From: an uncultured Gemmatimonadota bacterium
Lineage (GTDB): Bacteria > Gemmatimonadota > Gemmatimonadetes > Gemmatimonadales > Gemmatimonadaceae
Length of the DNA: 64,000 bases
NCBI GenBank assembly: GCA_903910555.1
Contig: CAIVZZ010000013.1
Span: 204,461 to 268,460, forward strand
Direction of reading: 5' to 3'
A model generated the notes under the pieces. It saw nothing but the letters and a program-made list of their open reading frames with translations, had not been told where the DNA came from and searched no databases. The translations under genes were made by a program, and so were the position numbers. Shown piece by piece: positions 52,415 through 60,696 of this stretch; the stretch's first letter is position 1; every line of letters starts with the position of its first letter.

Positions 52415-52909
52415 ATGCCACGAAAACAAAAATCGTACGAGCTTCGTTCTCACCGGCCTGGCGACATCGGTTGGATCACGCATCGTCAGGCGGTGCTCTA
52501 CCATCAGGAGTACGGCTGGAACGAGGAGTACGAGGCGCTCATCGCCGGAATCATGTCGAAGTTCATCCAGAACTTCGATCCATCGATGGAGCGCTGCTGG
52601 ATCGCCGAGCGCAATGACGAGATCGTTGGGTCCGTATTCCTGGTGCGGAAATCGAAGAGTGTCGCCCAGCTCCGCCTGTTGTATGTCGAACCATCGGCTC
52701 GCGGACTCGGCATCGGCGCCCGTCTGACCGACGAATGCATCCGATTCGCACGTGCAAAGGGTTATCGCAAACTGACGCTCTGGACCAACAGCGTCCTCAC
52801 TTCCGCGCGCCGCATCTACGAATCCGCCGGATTCCATCTCGCGCACGAGGAAAAACACCACGCGTTTGGTAAAGATCTCGTCGGGCAGAATTGGGATTTG
52901 GCGCTATAA
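52415..52909 (+). CDS. GNAT-family N-acetyltransferase
   Basis: 164 residues. A conserved GNAT core is visible: a first strand/helix (YELRSHRPGDIGWITHRQAV), the central strand RLLYVEPSARGLGIGARLTDECIRFA with the acetyl-CoA pyrophosphate loop (RGLGIGAR) and the C-terminal TNSVLTSARRIYESAGF. It would acetylate an amine using acetyl-CoA; the substrate is unknown. It is a single-gene insertion between two MFS genes that point away from it or along it, flanked by degenerate repeats on both sides. Confidence 0.9.
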   Translation: MPRKQKSYELRSHRPGDIGWITHRQAVLYHQEYGWNEEYEALIAGIMSKFIQNFDPSMERCWIAERNDEIVGSVFLVRKSKSVAQLRLLYVEPSARGLGIGARLTDECIRFARAKGYRKLTLWTNSVLTSARRIYESAGFHLAHEEKHHAFGKDLVGQNWDLAL

Positions 52910-53168
52910 CTGCAACTGCTTCTCCCGCGGATTACGCAGATTTCGCTGATAACGCCAGATAAAAACTTTGGCGGAACTGCAACCGCACTGCCGTTGCTGT
53001 TCCCGCTAAGATTTTGCTCGTAATCCGTGAAATCTGCGTGATCCGTGAGAAAGGCCGTTGCAGTATCCGCGAAATCCGTGCAATCCGTGGGAAAGCCGTT
53101 GTAGTTGCCGTTGCTTATCCGCGTCATCTGCGAAATCCGTGGGAGCAGTTGCCGTTGTAGTTTTATAA
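52910..53168. repeat. Degenerate 10-bp-type repeat array between GNAT and MFS genes
   Basis: This gap contains many imperfect copies of motifs like ATCCGTGAAATC, TCTGCGTGATCCGTG and CCGCGGATTACGC, with an about 10-bp period in places (ATCCGCGAAATCCGTGCAATCCGTGGGAAAG near 53068-53098). Two copies of GCCGTTGTAGTT occur (about 53094 and 53151). No gene or tRNA is seen. GTTGTAGTT at 53154-53162 is an inverted match to AACTACAAC at 52311-52319 on the other side of GNAT. Confidence 0.7.
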
Positions 53169-54596
53169 ATGCGCGACACCCCGGAACTCACTGACACCGC
53201 CAAGAGCCTCGTTCCTTGGCTCGTGGCTGTCGCGTTCTTCATGGAGTCGCTCGACACCACCATCCTCAACACCGCGGTCCCCACCGTAGCCGCCGCGCTG
53301 AACGTCGCGCCGCTGAGCATGAAGGCCGTGCTCACCAGTTACACCATCAGCCTCGCGGTATTCATTCCCATCAGCGGCTGGGTCGCCGATCGCTACGGCA
53401 CGCGCCGCGTGTTCGCCTCCGCCATCGGCATCTTCACACTCGGCTCCTTCCTCTGCGGAATCAGCGCCGACATTCACCTGCTCGTCGCGTGCCGAATCCT
53501 TCAGGGCTGTGGCGGCGCCATGATGGTGCCCGTCGGACGACTCACGGTCGTGCGCACCTTCGCGAAATCGGAACTCATCCGCGCCATGAGCTTCGTCGCG
53601 ATTCCCGGACTCATCGGACCGATGCTCGGTCCGCTCGCCGGCGGCTTGATTGTCGGCTACCTGCACTGGCGCGTGATCTTCTTCGTGAACATCCCGATCG
53701 GGCTGGTCGGACTGTACATGGTCCATCGCCATCTCCCGGATTTCCGGGCAGAGCACAACGATCCGCTCGACGTCGTCGGCTTCATCCTGTTCGGCGCGGG
53801 AATCGCGATCCTCTCTTACGTCCTCGAAGTATTCGGCGAGACGTCACTGAGCGGCCGCGAAGTTGCAGGCCTCCTCGCCATCTCGGTTGCCCTTCTCTGC
53901 GGCTACGTACTGCACGCACGCATAGAACCGAAGCCCCTGCTCCACCTCTCGCTCTTCAAGCTGCGCACACTCACCTGCGCCATCGCCGGAGGCTTCGTCA
54001 CCAGACTCGGCGCGGGCGGCATGCCCTTTCTGCTCCCGCTGCTGTATCAAGTCGGCCTCGGCTTCTCCGCCGTGCAATCGGGATTGTTGATCATGCCGCA
54101 ATCAATCGCCGCGATGAGCCTGAAAGTGGTCATGCCGAAAATCCTCGCGCGCTTCGGCTACCGGCGCGTGCTGCTCATCAACACAGTCATGCTTGGCGCA
54201 CTCATTGCGCTCTTCTCGACAGTCGGACCGCAAACGTCAATAGCAATGATCGTCGCGCAGGCTTTCACATTCGGCTTTTTGTCATCGATGCAATACACGA
54301 GCATGAACACGCTCGTATACGCAGATGTCCCGACCGCCGAGACGAGCGCCGCGAGCACGATCATGAGTACGAACCAGCAAATGTCACTGAGCTTCGGCGT
54401 GGCAGCGGCATCACTAACGACCGCGCTCTTTATTCCCGATCGCTTTTCTACGAGCGCCGCGCAAATGATTCATGGCACGCACGAAGCGTTCGTGCTGCTC
54501 GGCGCGCTCACCGTCCTCTCGGCCGCGATCTTCTACATGCTGCGCGACAACGATGGCGCGAGCGTCAGCCAGCACGGCGCAGCGATTGAGGGCTAG
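53169..54596 (+). CDS. MFS drug efflux transporter (DHA2, EmrB/QacA type)
   Basis: 475 residues with about 14 membrane segments. LDTTILNTAVPTVAAAL in helix 1 is the family motif for this class; GWVADRYGTRRVFASAIG is the loop between helices 2 and 3; GPMLGPLAGGLIVGYLHWRVIFFVNIPIGLVG is typical of helix 5 (motif C) and the following loop. It would export drugs or toxic compounds using proton-motive force. No MFP/OMP partners are adjacent. Its 3' end overlaps the convergent lipoprotein gene by 4 nt. Confidence 0.93.
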   Translation: MRDTPELTDTAKSLVPWLVAVAFFMESLDTTILNTAVPTVAAALNVAPLSMKAVLTSYTISLAVFIPISGWVADRYGTRRVFASAIGIFTLGSFLCGISADIHLLVACRILQGCGGAMMVPVGRLTVVRTFAKSELIRAMSFVAIPGLIGPMLGPLAGGLIVGYLHWRVIFFVNIPIGLVGLYMVHRHLPDFRAEHNDPLDVVGFILFGAGIAILSYVLEVFGETSLSGREVAGLLAISVALLCGYVLHARIEPKPLLHLSLFKLRTLTCAIAGGFVTRLGAGGMPFLLPLLYQVGLGFSAVQSGLLIMPQSIAAMSLKVVMPKILARFGYRRVLLINTVMLGALIALFSTVGPQTSIAMIVAQAFTFGFLSSMQYTSMNTLVYADVPTAETSAASTIMSTNQQMSLSFGVAAASLTTALFIPDRFSTSAAQMIHGTHEAFVLLGALTVLSAAIFYMLRDNDGASVSQHGAAIEG

Positions 54597-54967
54597 CGCG
54601 CCTTCACAATTTCGCTGACGCCCTCCGACGAACAGGCGAACTGCGCAGTGTAGTCGCCGCCGACCGGTACAGTCACGGTCTCCGACGCCCAGCTAAACCG
54701 CCTGTCGATATCCACGCCGCCGAGGACATGACTGCCCGGCGTGACGGCATACGTGGCCGTCGTGCCGATCATGAGCGACGGTGAGCCGACGAGCGTGTGA
54801 TCGATGAACACATCGATAGTCACCGGACTCGCCGCGGAGCAGGTCTTGGTTTCGATCTGTACGCTGAGCGTCGACTGCTTCGTGGTGGGACTGGTCGTGC
54901 TGTCGCCCTTGCATCCAGCAACAAGGGCGACGCCCACTGCGCACATTCTGCCGACGCCACGTCGCAT
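54593..54967 (-). CDS. Small lipoprotein of unknown function
   Basis: 124 residues from ATG 54967 (MRRGVGRMCAVGVALVAGCKGD), giving a lipobox at LVAGC; an upstream ATG at 55021 is possible but would add unlikely residues and overlap the ribonuclease end. The mature part is Thr/Ser-rich then a beta-sandwich-like stretch (VTIDVFIDHTLVGSPSLM, then GGDYTAQFACSSEG) with two Cys. No named family is recognised. Co-oriented with and just downstream of the RNB gene. Confidence 0.7.
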   Translation of the reverse strand: MRRGVGRMCAVGVALVAGCKGDSTTSPTTKQSTLSVQIETKTCSAASPVTIDVFIDHTLVGSPSLMIGTTATYAVTPGSHVLGGVDIDRRFSWASETVTVPVGGDYTAQFACSSEGVSEIVKAR

Positions 54968-54995
54968 ATCCCTCCAGAACTGCCAGTAGCCTACC

Positions 54996-56450
54996 CTACT
55001 TCGACTCGACTCCAAAATCAATGAATCCGCGCACGGGATCCGTGTGCAGCAACTTCACGCGGGTGTGGTCGCCGACATCGAGCCCGTTCTCACCCTGCAT
55101 TACCCTCCCTTCCACCGGCGGTGCCACAACGCGCACATACGTCCCCTTTGGCGACGCACCGGTCACGATCGCATCGAAGCTCTCGCCGATTCGCGAGGCG
55201 AACGATGCCGCCGCGGCCTCCTTTCGCACCTGACGCTCGACTTTTCGCGCCGCATCTTCACGTTCGGTGCAGTGCGCTGCGATCGTCGTAAGCTCAGCCG
55301 ACGTATACGGACTCGGCTTCCCGGCAAGCACGGCCTTCACCAGCCGCTGCGTTACGAGATCTGCAAACCGGCGATTGGGCGCCGTTGCATGCGTATAATC
55401 GTGCGTCGCGAGACCGAAATGCCCGGTGTCCGGAGTGCCCGGCTCATGCAACTCGTACACGCCGGGACCGATAAGCTTTACCACCGAGAGTGAAAGATCC
55501 GGATAGCGATCCGGGTCCGCCGCCTGCCGCTTCGTGAGGAACGCTTCCAGTGCCTGAGAATCGGGCACCGCCGGAAGTTTCTCGCCGAACCCTGCGGCGA
55601 GCGCCACGATGCGATCCCATCGCTCCGGCACGCGTACGACACGGCGGATCGTCGGCGATTTGTGATCGTCGAGAAACTCCGCCATCGCGACATTCGCAGC
55701 GATCATGAAATCTTCGATGAGATGGCTCGCGCGCGTCTTCTCGACGAGTTCGACATCGACACTTTTGTCCGCGCGCAGGACCGTCTGCGCCTCGATCGTA
55801 TCGAGACTCAGCGCACCGCGGCGCCCGCGTTCGGATCGCAGACACTGGGCCGCTGCGTCTTGCAAACGCAGCTGATTCTGGATTCCTTCGTTGGCGGCAG
55901 GCGGCAATGCGCCGCGACCGTCGAGCCACGCGCCCACACTCGAGTACGCGAGCTTCGCCTTGTTGTCGACCCGCGCGAGATAGACGTCGTGCGACTTCAC
56001 CGTGCCGTCGGTCGCCACGACGAACTCGATCACGATGCACGGGCGATCCGCATCCTGCGCGAGCGAGGTGAGTTGCGTGGAGAGATGATCCGGCAGCATC
56101 GGGTAGGTCACGACGCCGGTGTATACGGAGCACGAGTTCACGGCGGCGTAGCGATCGGTCGCCGACCCTTTCGCGACCGTCGCGTCGACATCGGCAATCG
56201 CGACGCTCACGCGCACATCACCGTTCGGAAGTTTCTCGGCGACTTCGATCTGATCGAGATCCATCGACGAATCATTGTCGATCGACGACCAGGGCAGCGC
56301 ACGCAGGTCCTTCACGTTGCCAACGGGACGTGTCGCCGGATCAGCGGCCTGCGCGACTTCTGCGGTGACGTCAGCTGGAACGTCCGGCTGAAATCCGTTG
56401 GCGATCATCGCGCGGTGCGCGGCGCTGCGAATATCAAATGACTGGGACAC
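54996..56450 (-). CDS. RNB-domain ribonuclease (RNase II/R type, short form)
   Basis: 484 residues. The catalytic Asp cluster is SIDNDSSMDLDQ (D58, D60, D64, D66), and the RNA-anchoring region is HDYTHATAPNRRFADLVTQR. The C-terminal 60 residues (FDAIVTGASPKGTYVRVV, VGDHTRVKLLHTDPVRGFIDF) look S1-like. There is no N-terminal cold-shock domain, so it is much shorter than RNase R (about 800 residues) and RNase II (about 640). Substrate RNA would enter without the usual CSD funnel. A 3'-5' exoribonuclease role is expected. Confidence 0.88.
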   Translation of the reverse strand: MSQSFDIRSAAHRAMIANGFQPDVPADVTAEVAQAADPATRPVGNVKDLRALPWSSIDNDSSMDLDQIEVAEKLPNGDVRVSVAIADVDATVAKGSATDRYAAVNSCSVYTGVVTYPMLPDHLSTQLTSLAQDADRPCIVIEFVVATDGTVKSHDVYLARVDNKAKLAYSSVGAWLDGRGALPPAANEGIQNQLRLQDAAAQCLRSERGRRGALSLDTIEAQTVLRADKSVDVELVEKTRASHLIEDFMIAANVAMAEFLDDHKSPTIRRVVRVPERWDRIVALAAGFGEKLPAVPDSQALEAFLTKRQAADPDRYPDLSLSVVKLIGPGVYELHEPGTPDTGHFGLATHDYTHATAPNRRFADLVTQRLVKAVLAGKPSPYTSAELTTIAAHCTEREDAARKVERQVRKEAAAASFASRIGESFDAIVTGASPKGTYVRVVAPPVEGRVMQGENGLDVGDHTRVKLLHTDPVRGFIDFGVESK

Positions 56451-56512
56451 GTCTCATACCTCGAGGTTTGTTTCTGCGGTTGGCGTGTCCTCCCAATATA
56501 CACACCCTTTAC

Positions 56513-59131
56513 TCACCCTCCGCGAAACACCCGCGCCGGATCCGCCTTGAGTGCGCGCCTCGATGGAACAAAACAGGCAATGGCCGCGGTGCCCAGAATG
56601 ACCGCAGCGACTGCGGCGTACGTCGCAAGGTCGGTTGCGCCGACATGGAACAGGAGGCGGCCAACGAGTCCGCGCATCGCATACGACGCGCCGAGCCCAA
56701 CGAACAAACCAAACGCGACGATCACCAGCCCTTCGCGCATCACGAGCGCGAGGACGCTCCCGCGCTGGGCGCCGAGCGCAATGCGAATCCCGATTTCGGG
56801 CAGGCGCTGCGTGACGCCGTACGCGATCACGCCACTGAGCCCCGTTGCCGTGAGGACGAGCGCGAGGATCGCGAATGCCGACACGAGCGTGGTGGTCAGG
56901 CGCGGCTCCGCGAGCTGCGCACCGCGCACCTGCTCCAGTGTTTGCACCGATGACACCGGCTGCTGTGGATCAATGTCCCGAACGGCCGCGCGCAGTGATT
57001 TCTCGATCGGCGGCATTGCGCCGTTCGCGCGCAGGAACACGCGAACGTCATTCGAGGCGGCGACGAGAATCGGCACGTAGAGTTCGTCTGTAACCTCGGG
57101 ATCGGTCAGGCTGCTTCGCACATTTCCCGCGACACCAACAATCGTGAGCCAGTGTTTCCCGCTGTCGGGCGTGATGCGCGTACCGATCGGATCGCGCGAT
57201 CCCCAGTACGTCTTGACCATCCGATCGCTAACAATCGCGGAGATGTTGGTTGAGTCACGGTCAGCGAGCGTGAACGCTCTCCCATGGATCACCGGGATTC
57301 CAACCGTCTTGAAATATTCCGGACTGATCGAAGTCGCCTCAGCGTGCGGCCCGCGCGCGCCCGTGGGAGGCTCGATTCCTTCGATCTGAAACCGCACGTC
57401 GTTCTGCGACGACGTCCGCAGCGGTGATGAGCTCGCCAGCGCCACCGACGACACACCGGGGAGTCCATCGAGGCGCTCGAGCAGTGTGCTCGCGATCGCG
57501 ACCTGCTTTGCTGACGTGTTGTACTTCGTGAAGTTCAGCGAAAGCTGCGCCGAAAGCACGTTGTGCACATCGACGCCGGCATCCACGCGCTCGAGTTCCA
57601 CCAGGCTCCGCGCGACGAGCCCCGCGCCCACGAGCATCACGAACGCGAGCGAGACTTGCGCCGTCACCAGCATGTTGCGCAGGCGGAGATCGCTCCGTGT
57701 TCCGACCGACCCCGTATTTCCCTGGCGGAGCGCGTTGGCGACGTTGCGCCGTCCGAGCGCGTGCACGAACGGCGCGGCCGCAATCACGAATGCAACCACT
57801 GCGCACAGCGCGAAGGCGAACGCGAAGATCGTCGTGTTCATTTGGATCTCACCCGCGCGCGGCGTGAAGCGCGTCGAAAGCGAGCGGAGCAGGCCGATAG
57901 CGGCGGCGGCAATTCCCACACCGAGCGCGCCGCCGGCAAAGGTGAGCACAAGACTCTCGAGCGCCTGCTGACGATAGAGTCGCGCACCGCCCGCGCCGAG
58001 CGCCACGCGCAGCGCGAGCTCCCGCGAGCGACGGAGCTGGCGTGAGAGCGAAAGCGTCGCGACGTTCGCCACGGCGACGAGCAGCAGAAATACCGCGGTC
58101 GCGAGCAGCATGTAGAGAATGGGCTTTGCGCGCGCGGTCATTTCGTCGCGTGCGCCGACCGCTATGAACTGCATCCGCTGCGATTCAGGGTACGCTGCGG
58201 GATACGCCTGATGAAAGCGCGCACCCACCGTATTGAGTTCTGTCTGCGCACGCTCGAGCGACACACCCTCCTTGATCACAGCAAAGGCGAAGACCATGCG
58301 CATGTCGCGCATGTTCATCATGCTCGGCGCCGATCGAAAGGGACAGGCGCCAGCCGGCATCCAGATATCGTTGCCGTTGGGATAGCCCGGCAGCGGCGGC
58401 AGGACGCCGATCACGGTGTGCAGTTTGTCGTTCATCGTGAAGGTCGCGCCGACTATGGATGAATCACCATTGAACTGACTCATCCAGAACGCGTGGCTGA
58501 GCAGGACGACCGGTGCTGCACCGACCGCTTCTTCGCCCGGCAGGAACGTCCGGCCGATCACGGGTTTCACGCCGATCATATCGAAGAAGCGGTCGGAGAC
58601 GACGCCTGTCAGCACGCGCAGCGGGTCGCCGTGACCATAGAGCTGGAACGTCATGCTATGGTATTCGGCCACTCCGCTCATCGTCTGCATATCGCGGCGC
58701 AGGTCGGCGACTTCCATCACCGAGAAGCCTTCGTCGGGCGATTTGAGCGACGGCTGTGTGAGATGCACGAGCCGGTCACCGCTGCCGATCGGCAGCCGGT
58801 GCAGCAGCACGCCATTTACCATGCTGAAGATCGCGGTGGCCGCACCGATACCCATCGCGAGCGTGACGACCGCGGCCAATGTGAAGCCCGGCGCTTTGCG
58901 CAGCGTGCGGAATGCGTAGCGCGTGTCCTGAACGATCGCTTCGAGTACGATGCCGGGACGAACATCGCGCACTTCTTCCTTCACCTGCTCAACCCCACCA
59001 GTCTCCATCAGCGCCGCGCGCCGTGCAGCGTCCGGCGACATCCCCGCCTTCACGTGCTCGGCGGTGCGGAGGTCGACGTACGCGCGCAGTTCGTCATCGA
59101 GATCACGGTCTTCATGCGCATGATCGAACAT
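56513..59131 (-). CDS. ADOP-family (MacB-like) ABC transporter permease
   Basis: 872 residues. The N-terminal about 80 residues (DLDDELRAYVDLRTAEHVKAG, MSPDAARRAALMETGGVEQ) are the cytoplasmic extension typical of acidobacterial/gemmatimonad duplicated orphan permeases. The first membrane segment follows (AAVVTLAMGIGAATAIFSMVNGVLL), then a large periplasmic MacB-type domain, a second membrane block with a duplicate periplasmic domain, and the final FtsX-like segment GVTQRLPEIGIRIALGAQRGSVLALVMREG. No ATPase is adjacent, as is usual for ADOPs. It lies 32 bp downstream of a PadR regulator gene in the same direction. Cargo unknown. Confidence 0.93.
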   Translation of the reverse strand: MFDHAHEDRDLDDELRAYVDLRTAEHVKAGMSPDAARRAALMETGGVEQVKEEVRDVRPGIVLEAIVQDTRYAFRTLRKAPGFTLAAVVTLAMGIGAATAIFSMVNGVLLHRLPIGSGDRLVHLTQPSLKSPDEGFSVMEVADLRRDMQTMSGVAEYHSMTFQLYGHGDPLRVLTGVVSDRFFDMIGVKPVIGRTFLPGEEAVGAAPVVLLSHAFWMSQFNGDSSIVGATFTMNDKLHTVIGVLPPLPGYPNGNDIWMPAGACPFRSAPSMMNMRDMRMVFAFAVIKEGVSLERAQTELNTVGARFHQAYPAAYPESQRMQFIAVGARDEMTARAKPILYMLLATAVFLLLVAVANVATLSLSRQLRRSRELALRVALGAGGARLYRQQALESLVLTFAGGALGVGIAAAAIGLLRSLSTRFTPRAGEIQMNTTIFAFAFALCAVVAFVIAAAPFVHALGRRNVANALRQGNTGSVGTRSDLRLRNMLVTAQVSLAFVMLVGAGLVARSLVELERVDAGVDVHNVLSAQLSLNFTKYNTSAKQVAIASTLLERLDGLPGVSSVALASSSPLRTSSQNDVRFQIEGIEPPTGARGPHAEATSISPEYFKTVGIPVIHGRAFTLADRDSTNISAIVSDRMVKTYWGSRDPIGTRITPDSGKHWLTIVGVAGNVRSSLTDPEVTDELYVPILVAASNDVRVFLRANGAMPPIEKSLRAAVRDIDPQQPVSSVQTLEQVRGAQLAEPRLTTTLVSAFAILALVLTATGLSGVIAYGVTQRLPEIGIRIALGAQRGSVLALVMREGLVIVAFGLFVGLGASYAMRGLVGRLLFHVGATDLATYAAVAAVILGTAAIACFVPSRRALKADPARVFRGG

Positions 59132-59163
59132 GGATGCCTCGCGGGTTTCAGCGGTTCTGAAGG

Positions 59164-59490
59164 CTACGCGTTACGCAGAGCGAGTCCCATCGCCACTACG
59201 ATGCGGCTCCACTCGTCGGTTTCACTCTTGAGCTGGCGGCGTCCGGCTTTGGTGAGCGCGTAGTACTTCGCACGGCGGTTGTTTGCCGATTCGCCCCACG
59301 AGGACTCGAGCCATCCGGCGTTCTCCATGCGATGGAGTGCCGGAAAAAGTGAGCCGGGCTTTACCTGGAAAGTGCCTTTGGTGATTTGCTCGATCCGGTT
59401 CGAGATGCCGAGACCGTGAAGCTTCCCAAGAGTGAGAGTCTTGAGGATCAGGAGATCGAGGGTTCCCTGCAGCAGGTTTGTCTGAGACAT
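59164..59490 (-). CDS. PadR-family transcriptional regulator
   Basis: 108 residues. The winged-helix is recognised by LLQGTLDLLILKTLTLGKLHGLGISNRIE and VKPGSLFPALHRMENAGWLESSW with the wing NNRRAKYYALTKAG. The short C-terminus (QLKSETDEWSRIVVAMGLAL) is that of the small PadR class that pairs with ADOP permeases. It should repress its own operon; the palindrome immediately upstream at 59494-59518 is the likely binding site. The inducer is unknown. Confidence 0.93.
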   Translation of the reverse strand: MSQTNLLQGTLDLLILKTLTLGKLHGLGISNRIEQITKGTFQVKPGSLFPALHRMENAGWLESSWGESANNRRAKYYALTKAGRRQLKSETDEWSRIVVAMGLALRNA

Positions 59491-59493
59491 TGT

Positions 59494-59518
59494 ACCCCTA
59501 TAGACAGTCGATAGGGGT
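59494..59518 (-). promoter_or_regulatory. Candidate PadR operator
   Basis: ACCCCTAT (59494-59501) and ATAGGGGT (59511-59518) are perfect inverted half-sites 9 bp apart, starting 3 bp upstream of the PadR ATG (complement of 59488-59490). The position over the start of the operon fits autorepression, and the spacing fits a winged-helix dimer. No other copy was noticed in the window. Confidence 0.6.
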
Positions 59519-59599
59519 CAAAGGTTTACTTCTTCATACAGAATGTCAATAGGAGCGCCTCAAAAGCGGCGGCCTACGATCAGCGGCTAGATCGTCCGC

Positions 59600-59704
59600 T
59601 CACCGGCATTCGAAGAGCATCATGAACCCCGCGTCCATGTGATCTTGCAGGTGACAATGAAAGAGCGCCGTCCCCGGCGTCGATGCCGTCTCGGTCACAC
59701 TCGG
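59600..59704 (-). pseudogene. Remnant of a multicopper oxidase C-terminus
   Basis: Reading on the minus strand to the stop at 59600-59602, the last codons give TPGTALFHCHLQDHMDAGFM then MLFECR. The HCHxxxHxxxGFM pattern is the C-terminal type 1/type 3 copper motif of multicopper oxidases. Only about 26 to 35 residues fit; upstream the frame merges with sequence that is antisense to the permease remnant. So this looks like the tail of a lost oxidase gene. It is unrelated in detail to the oxidase at 27479. Confidence 0.6.
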
Positions 59705-59714
59705 CTCGCGGCCG

Positions 59715-60653
59715 ATGATCCACGATACCGCGCTTCCGTTCTGGATCGATGGCACACCGAAGCCGGCAACACTCCACGACATGGCGCAGACTATGTGCTA
59801 CCTGGTTGAAGCTGGGTTCCGTCAAGCAATGGGTGTCACCCTCGAACGCGGACGATTCGTAACGGCGCAGGACGACGAGCATTCGCCACTCGTGATCGAC
59901 ATCGACGATGTTTTCGCGCGGACGTACTTCCCGAACGAGAACCCGATTGGCAAGCGCGTGAATATCGGCGCGTTCGATGTGCAGGCGGAGATTGTTGGAG
60001 TCGTCGGGCATATCAAACAATGGCGCCTCGATGCCGATCCAAAATCAGCGGTTGAGGCACAGATCTACTATCCGTTCATGCAGCTGCCGGAGAAGCTGAT
60101 GCCGCTCGCGGCGAATGGCGTCGCGGTTGTGCTGCGCACACAGGGTGACCCGGCCGTGATGATGACCGCCGTGCGCACCGCCGTCAATGCGTACGAGCCT
60201 GGCGACGTGATCTACGCGGCGCAGACCATGGACGATGTGATCGCGACGTCGTTCGCGGCACGAAAGCTCTCGATGATGCTGCTCACGGTATTCGCAGCGT
60301 TGGCGCTGTTGCTCGCGTGCGTCGGGATTTATGGCGTGATCGCATACCTCGTCGGGCAACGCACCCGCGAGATTGGCGTGCGCATTGCGCTAGGCGCCGA
60401 GCGCGCCGATGTCATGCGACTCGTACTCAAGGAAGGTGTGCGCATGGCGCTCGTTGGCGCGGCGGTTGGCACTCTCGCCGCGCTCGGCCTTACACGGCTC
60501 ATGGCCGCGCAGCTCTATGGCGTCTCGGCGCACGACCCGCTCACCTTTGCTGGCGTTGCGGTAATGCTGATGCTCGTCGCGATCCTTGCGTGCTACATCC
60601 CCGCGCTGCGCGCGACGCGCGTCGATCCCATGGTTGCACTGAGGTACGAATAG
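59715..60653 (+). pseudogene. 5'-truncated ADOP-family permease remnant
   Basis: About 305 residues of the C-terminal half of an ADOP/MacB permease: a MacB-type domain from LPFWIDGTPKPATLHDMAQT (59733 on) and FARTYFPNENPIGKRVNIG, a membrane block (KLSMMLLTVFAALALLLACVGIYGVIAYL), GQRTREIGVRIALGAERADVMRLVLKEG and the final PALRATRVDPMVALRYE. The family length is 800 residues or more, so at least 500 N-terminal residues are missing; there is no start codon with a membrane signal. Its 5' end abuts the multicopper oxidase remnant, marking a recombination junction near 59704-59733. It might still be expressed from ATG 59715, but would be soluble at its N-terminus. Confidence 0.75.
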
Positions 60654-60696
60654 CTCATGACCAACACAACTCTAGCTTGCCCGCCGTTCGCGACGC

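Noticed and set aside
52256..53168. Insertion sequence or integron cassette around the GNAT gene
   Set aside because: No transposase, integrase or target duplication is seen; the repeats are degenerate, so it is reported only as a repeat-flanked gene.
53216..54589. 457-codon open frame on the plus strand in another frame of the DHA2 transporter gene
   Set aside because: Same-strand shadow of a well-supported transporter; the translation is Arg/His-rich without membrane segments.
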